Assembly: GCF_030695125.1 (NCBI RefSeq)
Contig: NZ_JAUYTP010000031.1
Span: forward strand, 280,058 to 344,057
From: Allobosea sp.
GTDB taxonomy: Bacteria; Pseudomonadota; Alphaproteobacteria; Rhizobiales; Beijerinckiaceae
Direction: 5' to 3'
Length of the DNA: 64,000 nt
The notes below the pieces were generated by a model that saw only the letters and a program-made list of their open reading frames with translations, was not told the DNA's origin and ran no database searches. The translations under genes and the position numbers were made by a program. This document shows, piece by piece, positions 1-8,347 of this stretch. The number at the start of each line of letters is the position of its first letter. The stretch's first letter is position 1.

Positions 1-854
1 GCGATGCGCCCCGTGCGCCCCTCCGGAAAGGCATGCTTGAGCGAGTTGGTCACGATTTCCGACACGAGCATCGAGATCGTGGTGAGCTTGCGGATGTCGA
101 AGCTCATCGGCGGCACATCGACATGGCAGGACACGCCGGACACGCCGCTCGCCTCGATCACGTCGGCGCAGAGGTCCTCGAGATAGCGCCCGATCGGCAG
201 ATCGACCTGATGGGGGTCGTGCAGGCGCCTGTGGATGCGCGCCATCGTCTCGATCCGGTTGCGGGCCTCGTCGATGATCGCCGGCGCGGCGGCGGGATCG
301 GCGAGGACGCGCCGGCGCGACATGTTCAGCAGGCTGGCGACGAACGCCATGTTGTTGGCGACGCGATGCTGCAACTCCTCGAACATCGTGCGCTGCTGCT
401 CGGCCAGAGCGGTGGACACGCCCTTCTCGACCTCGAGCCGGCGCATCGCCCGGGTCATCGCATGGATCAGGGCGATGTCGACGGCGACGATGAAGACATA
501 AAACAGCAGCGCGAAACCGCTCTGGAAATCCATGGCGAAGCCGGCCGGCGGAATGAACCAGTACCACGCGGCCAGCCCGCAGAGCAGCGCGCAGGCCAAG
601 CCCGCCGCGGTCCCGCCGACGAAACTCGTCAGGATCACCGCCGGAAAGAAGGTCAGGAAGGGATAGCCGGGCGGCAGCGTGCCTTCGAGCGCGAAGCGGC
701 CCAGGACAGCCGCCGCCGAAATCGCGCAGGCCAGCACGAGCGCCGGAAGCGGCTCCATCGCGCTGCGGGCATGGGGGAGCAGAGGGTTGAAGCGGTCGAG
801 GAGTTTCACAGGTGCCTGGTCGGAACGGTCGAGAGGGTTGCGAGGGGCAGGCAT
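1..854 (-). CDS. Membrane sensor histidine kinase, HisKA_2/HWE type (3' end outside window)
   Basis: Reads leftward from an ATG at 854 and runs off the window edge without a stop, so the ATP-binding domain is cut. The first ~45 residues are cytoplasmic-looking, followed by three to four hydrophobic segments (about residues 35-130) resembling the DUF4118/KdpD-type membrane sensor region. Then comes a dimerisation/phosphoacceptor helix containing FEELQHRVANNMAFVASLL, the H-R-V-x-N-N box of HisKA_2 kinases (predicted phospho-His is the H of QHRV). The last visible part, EIVTNSLKHAFPEG, is the N-box of the HATPase domain. Expected to autophosphorylate and act on an unlinked response regulator; the signal cannot be told. 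It is divergent from lepB. Confidence 0.8.
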   Translation of the reverse strand, partial: MPAPRNPLDRSDQAPVKLLDRFNPLLPHARSAMEPLPALVLACAISAAAVLGRFALEGTLPPGYPFLTFFPAVILTSFVGGTAAGLACALLCGLAAWYWFIPPAGFAMDFQSGFALLFYVFIVAVDIALIHAMTRAMRRLEVEKGVSTALAEQQRTMFEELQHRVANNMAFVASLLNMSRRRVLADPAAAPAIIDEARNRIETMARIHRRLHDPHQVDLPIGRYLEDLCADVIEASGVSGVSCHVDVPPMSFDIRKLTTISMLVSEIVTNSLKHAFPEGRTGRI

Positions 855-1040
855 CCTGGCAGACACCCCGGGGACAGTGTCATCCCGCGCGAATTGACCT
901 CTTAGATCGGTTTCACGCAACCTCCATGTCAAAAAATGGGTGCGCAAGAGACGATCGGGCCGGCCGCACTGTCCCGACGTTGTCTGCCGGCCAACATTCC
1001 GCTAGACCGCCGGTCGGACCCCCGTCCCAGGAGCGCCCGC

Positions 1041-1808
1041 GTGGCCAACGACGTCGATTCCAAGAAAAAAACCGTCAAGGACGAGGGCGGGATCGTCGAG
1101 ACGATCAAGGTCGTCGTCCAGGCGCTTCTGATCGCGCTGGTGATCCGGACGCTGCTGTTCCAGCCGTTCAACATCCCCTCGGGATCGCTGATTCCGACGC
1201 TGCTGATCGGCGACTACCTGTTCGTCTCGAAATACACCTATGGTTATTCCAAGCACTCGATCCCGTTCAGCCCGCCGCTGTTCTCGGGCCGGGTCTGGGC
1301 GGCGGAGCCCAAGCGCGGCGACATCGCCGTGTTCAAGCTGCCAACCGACAACACGACCGACTACATCAAGCGTGTGATCGGGCTGCCGGGCGAGCGCATC
1401 CAGATGATCGACGGCATCCTGCACATCAACAACCAGCCGGTGAAACGGGAGCGGATCGCCGATTTCGTCACCACCGACAATTGGGGCCGCAGTTCGCCCG
1501 CGATCCAGTATCGCGAGACTTTGCCCAACGGCGTCTCGCACCAGATCATCGAACGCGAGGGCGACAGGGGCACCTTCGACAACACGCCGGTCTTCGTCGT
1601 GCCGCCCGGGCACTTCTTCATGATGGGCGACAACCGCGACAACTCGCTCGATTCGCGCGACCGCAGCGTCGGCTTCGTGCCGTTCGAGAACTTCGTCGGC
1701 CGGGCCGAGATCATCTTCTTCTCGATCGAGGACGGTGAATCGGCCTGGAAGCTGTGGGAATGGCCCTGGACGGTACGCTGGAACCGCCTGTTCAGCGCGA
1801 TCCGATGA
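1041..1808 (+). CDS. lepB: Signal peptidase I
   Basis: Membrane serine-lysine protease that removes signal peptides from exported proteins. An N-terminal membrane segment (about residues 21-40) precedes the catalytic Ser box PSGSLIPTL (Ser49) and the catalytic Lys in DYIKRVIGLPGE (Lys110). The C-terminal conserved box is GDNRDNSLDSR. Length 255 residues is usual for alphaproteobacteria. I chose the GTG at 1041 because AGGAG lies 8-12 bases upstream and the protein then starts just before the membrane segment; an upstream in-frame ATG at 936 would add 35 unconserved-looking residues. First gene of the lepB-rnc-era block, a common alphaproteobacterial arrangement. Confidence 0.95.
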   Translation: MANDVDSKKKTVKDEGGIVETIKVVVQALLIALVIRTLLFQPFNIPSGSLIPTLLIGDYLFVSKYTYGYSKHSIPFSPPLFSGRVWAAEPKRGDIAVFKLPTDNTTDYIKRVIGLPGERIQMIDGILHINNQPVKRERIADFVTTDNWGRSSPAIQYRETLPNGVSHQIIEREGDRGTFDNTPVFVVPPGHFFMMGDNRDNSLDSRDRSVGFVPFENFVGRAEIIFFSIEDGESAWKLWEWPWTVRWNRLFSAIR

Positions 1809-1871
1809 CGACGATCCGCAATGAAGAACACCCGCCAGTGAAGAAGATCAGCACGTGAGCCAGAGACACCC

Positions 1872-2603
1872 GTGAGCAAGGCCAGCGACAACGCGCGCAA
1901 GCCGCCCGACACGGCCCGGCTGCAAGCGACGCTCGGGCATGTCTTCGCGGACCAGACCCTGCTGATCACCGCCCTGACCCATATGAGCGCGGAGGGGCCG
2001 CGGCTCGAAAGCTATCAGCGGCTCGAATTCCTCGGCGACCGGGTGCTGGGCCTGAGCATCGCCGACATGCTGTTTGCGCGCTATCCGCTCGCCGCCGAAG
2101 GCGACATGTCGCGGAGGCTCGCCGATCTCGTGCGCAAGGAGACCTGCGCCGAGGTCGCGATCGCCTGGAATCTCGGCGCCTTCATGCGGCTGGGCGAGGG
2201 CGAGATCCTCGGCGGCGCGCGCAAGAACAAGGCGATCCTGGCCGATGCCTGCGAGGCGATCATCGGCGCCGTCTTCATCGACGGCGGCTATGAGGCGGCC
2301 CGCGGGCTCGTCGAGCGCGGCTTCGGCGAGCGCCTGCTCAAGCCGGTGCGGCCGCTGCGCGACGCCAAGACCGCGCTGCAGGAATGGGCCCAGGGCCAGG
2401 GCTACCCTACGCCGACCTATACCGAGCGGGACCGTTCCGGCCCCGATCACGCTCCCGTCTTCCGCGTCGCGGCCCGCATCACGGGCCTTGTCGATGCGGA
2501 AGCGCTGGGGCCCTCAAAACGACTGGCCGAGCAGGCGGCGGCGGAAGCCTTCCTGCGGCGCGAAGGCCTGTGGAGCGAAACGATGGAGAGCGACAATGGT
2601 TGA
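1872..2603 (+). CDS. rnc: Ribonuclease III
   Basis: Double-strand-specific endoribonuclease for rRNA and mRNA processing. The RNase III signature is at about residues 46-60 (ESYQRLEFLGDRVLGL), with the second acidic metal-binding region in the helix ending ACEAIIGAVFIDGGY. A C-terminal double-stranded-RNA-binding domain covers about residues 160-235 (PKTALQEWAQ ... SKRLAEQAAAEAFL). Starts with GTG; 243 residues is the usual length. Its stop overlaps the era start by 8 bases, so the two are translationally coupled. Confidence 0.95.
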   Translation: MSKASDNARKPPDTARLQATLGHVFADQTLLITALTHMSAEGPRLESYQRLEFLGDRVLGLSIADMLFARYPLAAEGDMSRRLADLVRKETCAEVAIAWNLGAFMRLGEGEILGGARKNKAILADACEAIIGAVFIDGGYEAARGLVERGFGERLLKPVRPLRDAKTALQEWAQGQGYPTPTYTERDRSGPDHAPVFRVAARITGLVDAEALGPSKRLAEQAAAEAFLRREGLWSETMESDNG

Positions 2604-3525
2604 AGCGGAGACAGGCGCGCCCGCCCGCGGGCCGACGCGCTGCGGCTTCGTCGCGCTGATCGGCGCGCCCAATGCCGGCAAGTCGACGCTGCTGAACCAG
2701 CTCGTCGGCGCCAAGGTCTCGATCGTCTCGCGCAAGGTGCAGACGACCCGCACCCAGGTGCGCGGCATCGCGCTGTCGGGCCCGATGCAGGTGATCTTCG
2801 TCGATACGCCGGGCATCTTCCAGCCCAAGCGCCGGCTCGACCGCGCGATGGTGACGAGTGCCTGGGGCGGCGCCACCGATGCCGACCTGATCGGCGTGCT
2901 GATCGATGTCGAGCGCTTCGACAATGAGGAGAACACTCGGCTGCTCGAAAAGCTCGCCGAGCTGAAGCAGCCCAAGTTCCTGATCCTCAACAAGATCGAC
3001 GTCATCGCCAAGGACAAGCTGCTCGAGATCACCGCCAAGGTGAACGCGCTGGGCACCTTCGAGACGACGTTCATGATCGCGGCCCTGACCGGCTATGGCG
3101 TCAAGGACATCCTGACCTGGCTGGAGACGCGGCTGCCGCTGGGCCCCTGGCTCTATCCGGAGGACCAGATCTCGGATGCGCCGCTGCGCTTCCTCGCCGC
3201 CGAGATCACCCGCGAGAAGATCTTCGAGCGGCTGCACGATGAACTGCCCTATCGCTCGACCGTCGAGACCGAGCAATGGCAGCAGCGGCCCGACGGCTCG
3301 GTGCGCATCGAGCAGACGATCTATGTGGAGCGCGAGGGCCAGCGCAAGATCGTGCTCGGCGAAGGCGGCCAGACGATCAAGGCGATCGGCCAGAAGGCCC
3401 GCATCGAGATCGCGGAAGCCGCCGAGGCGACCGTGCATCTCTTCCTGTTCGTGAAGGTGCGCGAGAACTGGAGCGACGACCCGGCGCGGTATCGCGAGAT
3501 GGGGCTGGAGTTTCCGAAGGGGTAG
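2596..3525 (+). CDS. era: GTPase Era
   Basis: Essential GTPase that binds the 3' end of 16S rRNA in 30S assembly. The P-loop GAPNAGKS is at residues 23-30, DTPG at 70-73 and NKID at 132-135. The C-terminal KH RNA-binding domain carries VLGEGGQTIKAIGQKAR. 309 residues, typical. The start at 2596 overlaps the rnc stop and is the natural choice; much longer in-frame extensions upstream run antiparallel or through rnc and are not credible. recO, often next in other alphaproteobacteria, is absent here; palindromic repeats follow instead. Confidence 0.95.
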   Translation: MVEAETGAPARGPTRCGFVALIGAPNAGKSTLLNQLVGAKVSIVSRKVQTTRTQVRGIALSGPMQVIFVDTPGIFQPKRRLDRAMVTSAWGGATDADLIGVLIDVERFDNEENTRLLEKLAELKQPKFLILNKIDVIAKDKLLEITAKVNALGTFETTFMIAALTGYGVKDILTWLETRLPLGPWLYPEDQISDAPLRFLAAEITREKIFERLHDELPYRSTVETEQWQQRPDGSVRIEQTIYVEREGQRKIVLGEGGQTIKAIGQKARIEIAEAAEATVHLFLFVKVRENWSDDPARYREMGLEFPKG

Positions 3526-3535
3526 CTGGGACGCT

Positions 3536-3629
3536 CGTCATGGTCGGGCTTGACCCGACCATCTCGGAACCCAGCGTCTTCTCGTCACGAGATTCTCGGG
3601 TCTGCGCTTCGCTCCGCCCGAGAATGACG
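3536..3629. repeat. Intergenic palindromic repeat, family A (CGTCATGGTCGGG...GAATGACG)
   Basis: The ends CGTCAT and ATGACG are inverted. A short inner hairpin is TGGTCGGG-CTTGA-CCCGACCA, followed by a second arm pair GATTCTCGGG / CCGCCCGAGAATGACG. A near copy is at 30689-30765, where the inner hairpin reads TGCTCGGGCTCGACCCGAGCA. Seen directly; function unknown. Confidence 0.8.
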
Positions 3630-3640
3630 TAACGTTACCA

Positions 3641-3756
3641 AGCCCTCATCCTGAGGAGCCGCGGCACGCGGCGTCTCGAAGGATGCTTCCGATGTCTCCG
3701 GAACCTCCTGAAGCATCCTTCGAGACGCGCCTTTGGCGCTCCTCAGGATGAGGGCT
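3641..3756. repeat. Intergenic palindromic repeat, family B (AGCCCTCATCCTGAGGAGC...)
   Basis: Long inverted repeat. The left arm AGCCCTCATCCTGAGGAGC and GTCTCGAAGGATGCTTC are matched by GAAGCATCCTTCGAGAC and GCTCCTCAGGATGAGGGCT on the right, with a short central loop. A second full copy is at 10464-10571 and a decayed one at 16645-16736. Likely a non-autonomous mobile or REP-like element. Confidence 0.85.
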
Positions 3757-3839
3757 GTGAATGAGGGGCTCCTCACGCCTTGCGCCCACCCGTGATCCGA
3801 CGCAAAGACGCCGCCGACCGTTCTGTTCAGGAGCCAACC

Positions 3840-4424
3840 ATGACCAACGACGAGGTTCTCGCCGAATTCCGCGAGGCGGGTGCGCTGCTCGAGGGGCATT
3901 TCATCCTGTCGTCGGGACGGCGCAGCGCCGTCTTCCTGCAGAAGATGTTCGTCTTCCAGGACCCGGTGCGCACCGAGCGCCTGTGCAAAGCGCTCGCGGC
4001 CAAGATCGAGGCGCGCTTCGGCAAAATCGACTACGTCGTCTCGCCCGCGGTCGGCGGCATCGTGCCGGGCTACGAGACCGCGCGGCATCTCGGTGCCAAG
4101 GCTGTCTTCGTCGAGCGCGAGGGCGGCAGCTTCAGGCTGCGCCGCGGCTTCACCCTGCCGGCAGGGGCCCGCTGCATCATCATCGAGGACATCATCACCA
4201 CGGGGCTGTCGCTGCGCGAATGCCGCGACTCGGTGATGAACGAGCCCGGCACCATCGTCGGCGCCGCCTGCCTGATCGACCGCTCGGCGGGCCGCGCCGA
4301 ACTCGGCATGGAGCTGGTCAGCCTGATGGAATACGCCGTGCCGGATTATGCGCCCGACGCGCTGCCGCCGGAGCTCGCAGCGATTCCCGCGACCAAGCCG
4401 GGCAGCCGGGGCCTGAGCGCCTGA
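3840..4424 (+). CDS. pyrE: Orotate phosphoribosyltransferase
   Basis: Joins orotate to PRPP to give OMP in pyrimidine synthesis. The PRPP-binding motif [12 protein letters not shown] is at residues 113-124, and the flexible-loop region and [16 protein letters not shown] phosphate/substrate segment are present. 194 residues. The ATG at 3840 is preceded by CAGGAG at 3828-3833; an in-frame upstream start at 3780 would read through leader sequence and is rejected. It stands alone between repeat-filled intergenic DNA and the NYN gene. Confidence 0.93.
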   Translation: MTNDEVLAEFREAGALLEGHFILSSGRRSAVFLQKMFVFQDPVRTERLCKALAAKIEARFGKIDYVVSPAVGGIVPGYETARHLGAKAVFVEREGGSFRLRRGFTLPAGARCIIIEDIITTGLSLRECRDSVMNEPGTIVGAACLIDRSAGRAELGMELVSLMEYAVPDYAPDALPPELAAIPATKPGSRGLSA

Positions 4425-4566
4425 ACGACTTCCGTTTTGCCGGCTGCGGCGAGAGGTCACAGCCCGCGATGGCTGCCGGACGACGATTTCGGCCGATCCG
4501 ACATGGTTCGACCGTGTTTGCTTTTCATTTGAGTTTTTCAAAGCGATTTCAGACGGAGTGATTTCT

Positions 4567-5202
4567 ATGGCGGCCGACCCGCGCATCGCCCTTTTCATCG
4601 ATGGCGCCAATCTCTACGCGACCTCGAAGCAGCTCGGCTTCGACATGGATTACCGCCGGCTGCTGCGGGAATTCCAGGGCCGCGGCAACCTGATCCGGGC
4701 CTTCTATTTCACCACGCTGATCGAGAGCGAGGAGTATTCCTCGATCCGGCCGCTGGTCGACTGGCTCGACTACAATGGCTACCGCGTCATCACCAAGGCG
4801 GCCAAGGAGTTTACCGACGCCACCGGGCGCCGGCGGATCAAGGGCAACATGGACATCGAGCTGGCGATCGAGATGCTCGAGCTCGCTCCCCATCTCGACC
4901 AGATCTACCTGTTCTCGGGCGATGGCGATTTCCGCCCGCTGGTGGAGGCGGTGCAGCGCAAGGGCGTCAAGGTTTCGGTGGTCTCGACCGTCTCGACCAG
5001 CCCGCCGATGGTCGCCGACGACCTGCGCCGGCAATGCGACGAGTTCATCGACCTCGCGCAGCTGATGCAGAAGATCGGCCGCGACCCCTCCGAGCGCAAC
5101 GCCCGCACCAGCTCCGCGCCGGGCGCCCCGGTGACGCCGGGCAATCCCGGCCTCGAGCGGCGCTACGGCATCCGCCAGGGCGACGAACCGGTCGAGAGCT
5201 GA
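4567..5202 (+). CDS. NYN-domain (LabA/DUF88-like) putative ribonuclease
   Basis: A 211-residue protein. The N-terminal PIN-like NYN fold shows IALFIDGANLYATSKQLGF (Asp12, Asn15), MDIELAIEML (Asp96) and LFSGDGDFRPLVEAVQRKG (Asp119, Asp121). These acidic residues form the expected metal site of the LabA/DUF88 group, thought to act on RNA. The C-terminal ~45 residues are low-complexity and Pro/Gly-rich. A GTG at 4558 is also in frame, but ATG 4567 has ACGGAG at a better distance (4554-4557). No operon partner. Confidence 0.8.
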   Translation: MAADPRIALFIDGANLYATSKQLGFDMDYRRLLREFQGRGNLIRAFYFTTLIESEEYSSIRPLVDWLDYNGYRVITKAAKEFTDATGRRRIKGNMDIELAIEMLELAPHLDQIYLFSGDGDFRPLVEAVQRKGVKVSVVSTVSTSPPMVADDLRRQCDEFIDLAQLMQKIGRDPSERNARTSSAPGAPVTPGNPGLERRYGIRQGDEPVES

Positions 5203-5629
5203 GCCTCACGCACCGAAAGCCCCGGCCGGCTCGCGCCGCGGGGGTTCGGGCCTTGAAGCGAATCCAAGGGGATGCGCGGGACGATGGTAGCGTCGCAGCC
5301 GACGACTGCGTGCCGGTGTCGGTGTCGATGTGTCGTGTCGAAGCAGCGCCAACAGCCGCCACCCCGTCCCGCACGCGGTTATCTGGGGGTCCCTCGTCGT
5401 CCCTACGTCCAGGCACGGGCTCGGGCCTGCCCAGTTTCGGCCCTGACGATCGACGGCACCTCCATGGCGTCCGGCCCGCGACGGCCTTCCCCCATGAACA
5501 CCGCACCTCCCCCGGCCGCACGACGCCTCGCGTCAGCCCCCTTGGTCGGGGAAAGCGCGCGGAGAATAGGGTCGCGTTGGGGGCGCGGGGATAAGATTTG
5601 TCGAAGGGTGCAAACGTGCCCGGCCAAGG

Positions 5630-5794
5630 CGCGGGGAACCCTCTCCTGTAAGGAGAGGGCAGGGTGAGGTGTCGGCCGTTCGCCGCAGAGGGCGAGCCCT
5701 CCCCGCCGGCTGCGGTTGGCGCGGCGTCTTACGGGTCAAGGGGCCGACACCTCTCCCCTGCCCCTCTCCTTACAGGAGAGGGGTTCCCCGCGTT
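5630..5794. repeat. Intergenic palindromic repeat, family C (CCTCTCCTGTAAGGAGAGGG)
   Basis: The left arm (about 5630-5677) has GCGGGGAACC and CTCTCCTGTAAGGAGAGGG. The right arm (about 5742-5794) is its reverse complement with small changes, ending GGGGTTCCCCGCG. The arms enclose ~65 unique bases. Each arm also contains its own small hairpin (CTCTCCTGTAAGGAGAG). Confidence 0.8.
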
Positions 5795-5829
5795 CCTCTT
5801 GTCGAATTGTGGGCGCCTTGTACCGGCCG

Positions 5830-5933
5830 CACCGTCATGGTCGCCCTTGTGGCGACCATCCACGTCTTCGCGGGTCGAGGGCGGCGTTCAAGACGTGGAT
5901 GCTCGGGACAAGCCCGAGCATGACGGGATGCGG
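5830..5933. repeat. Intergenic palindromic repeat related to family A
   Basis: Begins ACCGTCATGGTCGCCC, has an inner GGTCGCC / GGCGACC hairpin and ATCCACGTCTT matched by AAGACGTGGAT, and ends CCCGAGCATGACGG. The same outer GTCAT / ATGAC ends as at 3536 and 30689 suggest the same broad family. Confidence 0.65.
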
Positions 5934-5950
5934 AACCGCGACGCCTCTTC

Positions 5951-6103
5951 CCTTCTCCCCTCGCGGGAGAAGGTGCCCCGGCAGGGGCGGATGAGGGGGC
6001 GCCGTGCCCCCTCCGGTTAGCGTCGCGGTCGGTGGAATTCTCACGGCGCCCCCTCATCCGTCGGCGCTGCGCGCCGCCACCTTCTCCCGCGAGGGGAGAA
6101 GGG
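5951..6103. repeat. Intergenic palindromic repeat, family D (CTTCTCCCCTCGCGGGAGAAGG)
   Basis: The left arm CCTTCTCCCCTCGCGGGAGA and GGATGAGGGGGCGCCGTG is matched by CACGGCGCCCCCTCATCC and TCTCCCGCGAGGGGAGAAGG on the right. A variant copy is at 31545-31694. The right arm ends about ten bases from the smpB stop, so it may also terminate smpB transcription. Confidence 0.8.
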
Positions 6104-6113
6104 AGGTCGTGCC

Positions 6114-6587
6114 TCACGCACCCGTCTTCATGATCCTCGCCTTGTCGCGGTTCCAGTCGCGGTTCTTCTCGGTTTCGCGCTTGTCGTGCAGCTTCTTGCC
6201 GCGACCGAGCCCGAGCTCGACCTTGGCGCGGCCCTGGTCGTTGAAATAGACCTTGAGCGGAATCACCGTGTAGCCGTCGCGCTGGATCGCGCCCATCAGC
6301 TTGTTGATCTGGCGGCGGTGCAACAACAGCTTCCGCGGCCGCTTGACGTTGTGGTTGAAGCGGTTGGCCTCGAGATACTCAGGGATATGGGCGTTGAACA
6401 GGAAGAGCTCGGTGCCCATCGGCCCGGCATAGCTCTCGCCGATCGTCGCCTTGCCGCCGCGCAGCGACTTGATCTCGGTGCCCTGAAGCGCGATGCCGGC
6501 CTCGAGCGTCTCGATGATCTCGTAATTGTAGCGCGCCTTGCGGTTGTCGGCGGCGAGCTTGTAGCGTTCTGGATCTGGCTTTTTCAT
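6114..6587 (-). CDS. smpB: SsrA-binding protein SmpB
   Basis: Binds tmRNA and delivers it to stalled ribosomes for trans-translation. A 157-residue OB-fold protein with [38 protein letters not shown], and the C-terminal basic tail [18 protein letters not shown], which folds in the decoding centre. The ATG overlaps the end of the upstream PaiB-like gene (ATGA-type overlap at 6584-6587), so the two are probably co-transcribed from the right. Confidence 0.95.
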   Translation of the reverse strand: MKKPDPERYKLAADNRKARYNYEIIETLEAGIALQGTEIKSLRGGKATIGESYAGPMGTELFLFNAHIPEYLEANRFNHNVKRPRKLLLHRRQINKLMGAIQRDGYTVIPLKVYFNDQGRAKVELGLGRGKKLHDKRETEKNRDWNRDKARIMKTGA

Positions 6588-7231
6588 TGGGTCCGGCCGA
6601 GCGCATGCGCCTTGACGAGGGAGGCCATGGCCTGGGATTCCGATTCAGGATCGGCCGCCAGGCCGTTGAAAACGCCCAGCTTGTCGGCTTCCTGGCGGTT
6701 CTGGCTGAGCTTGAACTTGCCGACCAGCGAGGCGATGTCGATCTCGATGCCGACGATGCCGCGCATCTGGGCTGCGACGAAAGGCTCGGGCGCATCGCCG
6801 ACGCTCCAGGGCTGCGCGCGCGGCGCCTCCTGCTGCGCGGTCAGCGCGTCGAGTTGCGCGCGCAACCAGGCGCCGTCCTCGATCGCGCGGGCCGGCCCGC
6901 GTGCCTGCACGGTGACGTAGTTCCAGGTCGGCACGACCTTGCCGTGCTCCTGCTTGGACGCATACCAGGCCGGCGTGACATAGCGCTCGGTGCCGGTGAA
7001 GATCACCAAGACCTCGGCGCCGGCCGCGATCGCCTTCCATTGCGGGTTGGGCCGCGCGAGATGGGCGCGCAGCACCCCCTGCTCGCCCTCCTCGGCATGC
7101 AGGACGAAGGGCACCGGGTTGGCGATCAGCCCGCCCTCGCCCGCCGTCACCAGCGTCGCGAGTGGATGCGCGCGCATGACCGCAAACAGCGCCTCGCGAT
7201 CATCGACCTTGAAATGGCTGGGCTCGTACAT
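6584..7231 (-). CDS. PaiB-type FMN-binding protein
   Basis: A 215-residue member of the PaiB/FMN-binding split-barrel family. It shows [27 protein letters not shown] at the N-terminus, [20 protein letters not shown], and [20 protein letters not shown], all diagnostic of the group. In Bacillus PaiB is annotated as a transcriptional regulator of sporulation and protease genes, but the fold is that of flavin-binding oxidoreductases, so the biochemical role here is open. It overlaps smpB by four bases. Confidence 0.88.
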   Translation of the reverse strand: MYEPSHFKVDDREALFAVMRAHPLATLVTAGEGGLIANPVPFVLHAEEGEQGVLRAHLARPNPQWKAIAAGAEVLVIFTGTERYVTPAWYASKQEHGKVVPTWNYVTVQARGPARAIEDGAWLRAQLDALTAQQEAPRAQPWSVGDAPEPFVAAQMRGIVGIEIDIASLVGKFKLSQNRQEADKLGVFNGLAADPESESQAMASLVKAHALGRTQ

Positions 7232-7284
7232 CGTCGGGTTCCCTGGCGTCGGCCGGGGGGACCGGACGGACGCGACGCTCCTAT

Positions 7285-8178
7285 CTAGGCATTCAACAGG
7301 CCGGCGAACACCATGGCGTCGCGGATGATCTTGCCCGTCGGCGCGGTCACCGGCAGCAGCGGCAGACGAACCTCTTCCTGGATACGGCCCAGCAAAGCGA
7401 GCCCGTGCTTGGCGCCGGCGAGCCCTGGCTCCTTGAAGATCGCATCATGCAGCGGCACGAGCCGATCCTGGAACCTGAGGGCCGCCGTATAGTCACCCTC
7501 GAGGCAATGCTGCATCAACTCCGCGCACAAACGCGGCGCGACATTGGCGACGACCGAGATGCAGCCATGGCCGCCGGCCGCCATATAGGCCAGCGCGGTC
7601 ATGTCCTCGCCCGAGAGCTGGATGAAATCGGGCCCCATGGCGTGGCGCTGCTGCGAGACGCGGGCAAGGTTGGCGGTGGCGTCCTTCACGCCGGCGATGT
7701 TCTTCAACTCGTAGAGCCTGGTCATCGTCTCGACCGACATGTCCACGACCGAGCGTGGCGGGATGTTGTAGATGATGATCGGGATCCCGACCGCATCGTT
7801 CACCGCCTTGAAGTGCTGGTACATCCCCTCCTGGGTCGGCCGGTTGTAGTAGGGCGTGACCACCAGGACCGCCTGGGCGCCAGCCTTCTCGGCATGAACA
7901 GCGAGGTCGATCGCCTCGGTGGTGTTGTTCGAGCCCGCGCCGGCAATGACGGGCACCTTGCCCTTCGCCTCCGCGACCACGATCTCGACCACGCGCTTGT
8001 GCTCGTCATGGGAGACCGTCGGGCTTTCGCCGGTGGTGCCGACCGGAACGAGCCCCGAGGAGCCGCTCTCGATCTGCCAGGCGACCAGCGCGCGCAGCGC
8101 GTCTTCGTCGATCCGGCCGCCCTTGAACGGCGTCACCAGCGCGGGAAGCGAACCGGTGAAGGCGGAATGCTTGGTCAT
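7285..8178 (-). CDS. dapA: 4-hydroxy-tetrahydrodipicolinate synthase
   Basis: Condenses pyruvate with aspartate semialdehyde in lysine/diaminopimelate synthesis. It is a TIM barrel with GTTGES (from residue 47), the catalytic Tyr in [10 protein letters not shown] (Tyr137) and the Schiff-base Lys in GVKDATANL (Lys165). From the ATG at 8178 (CAGGACG upstream) the length is 297, the family norm; an in-frame ATG at 8226 would add 16 residues. It is divergent from the lytic transglycosylase gene; the 169-base gap must hold both promoters. Confidence 0.93.
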   Translation of the reverse strand: MTKHSAFTGSLPALVTPFKGGRIDEDALRALVAWQIESGSSGLVPVGTTGESPTVSHDEHKRVVEIVVAEAKGKVPVIAGAGSNNTTEAIDLAVHAEKAGAQAVLVVTPYYNRPTQEGMYQHFKAVNDAVGIPIIIYNIPPRSVVDMSVETMTRLYELKNIAGVKDATANLARVSQQRHAMGPDFIQLSGEDMTALAYMAAGGHGCISVVANVAPRLCAELMQHCLEGDYTAALRFQDRLVPLHDAIFKEPGLAGAKHGLALLGRIQEEVRLPLLPVTAPTGKIIRDAMVFAGLLNA

Positions 8179-8347
8179 GACAGCGGCGTCCTGGCGCGAA
8201 ACGGGCGTGGAGAGGGCGACACACATAAACTGTCCCCTGCGGCAGGCAAAGCCGGCTCGCCATAAAAACGCGGCGGCGCATGGTTAAGAGTTCATAAACC
8301 CGCTTCCGCGAGCATCACAGGCTACGCGTCCGACCGTGGAGCCTGCC

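Larger units (their letters stand above)
3526..3839. other. Intergenic region with two palindromic repeats
   Basis: About 314 bases between era and pyrE with no credible gene. It holds two separate inverted-repeat elements (3536-3629 and 3641-3756, listed separately) and then the pyrE leader with CAGGAG at 3828-3833. Confidence 0.75.
5203..6113. other. 911-base gene-free stretch with three palindromic repeats
   Basis: No reading frame here has protein-like composition; those present are Arg/Pro/Ala-rich shadow-type frames. 5203-5629 contains nothing I recognise beyond a weak GC-rich hairpin just after the NYN gene (about 5220-5245). 5630-6103 is almost entirely three inverted-repeat elements (5630-5794, 5830-5933, 5951-6103). 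Confidence 0.65.

Noticed and set aside
33..905. 290-residue plus-strand frame at the left edge
   Set aside because: It is antisense to the histidine kinase, whose frame has H-box, N-box and membrane segments; the plus frame is Arg/Gly/His-rich without motifs.
5203..5629. Possible tmRNA near smpB
   Set aside because: I looked for the two-piece alphaproteobacterial tmRNA and its peptide tag and found neither.
5272..5667. 131-residue frame in the gene-free stretch
   Set aside because: Arg/Pro/Cys-rich, no ribosome-binding site, overlaps the family C repeat; not protein-like.
3526..6113. CRISPR-like repeats
   Set aside because: The repeats are inverted, few and of different families; there is no regular repeat-spacer pattern anywhere in the window.
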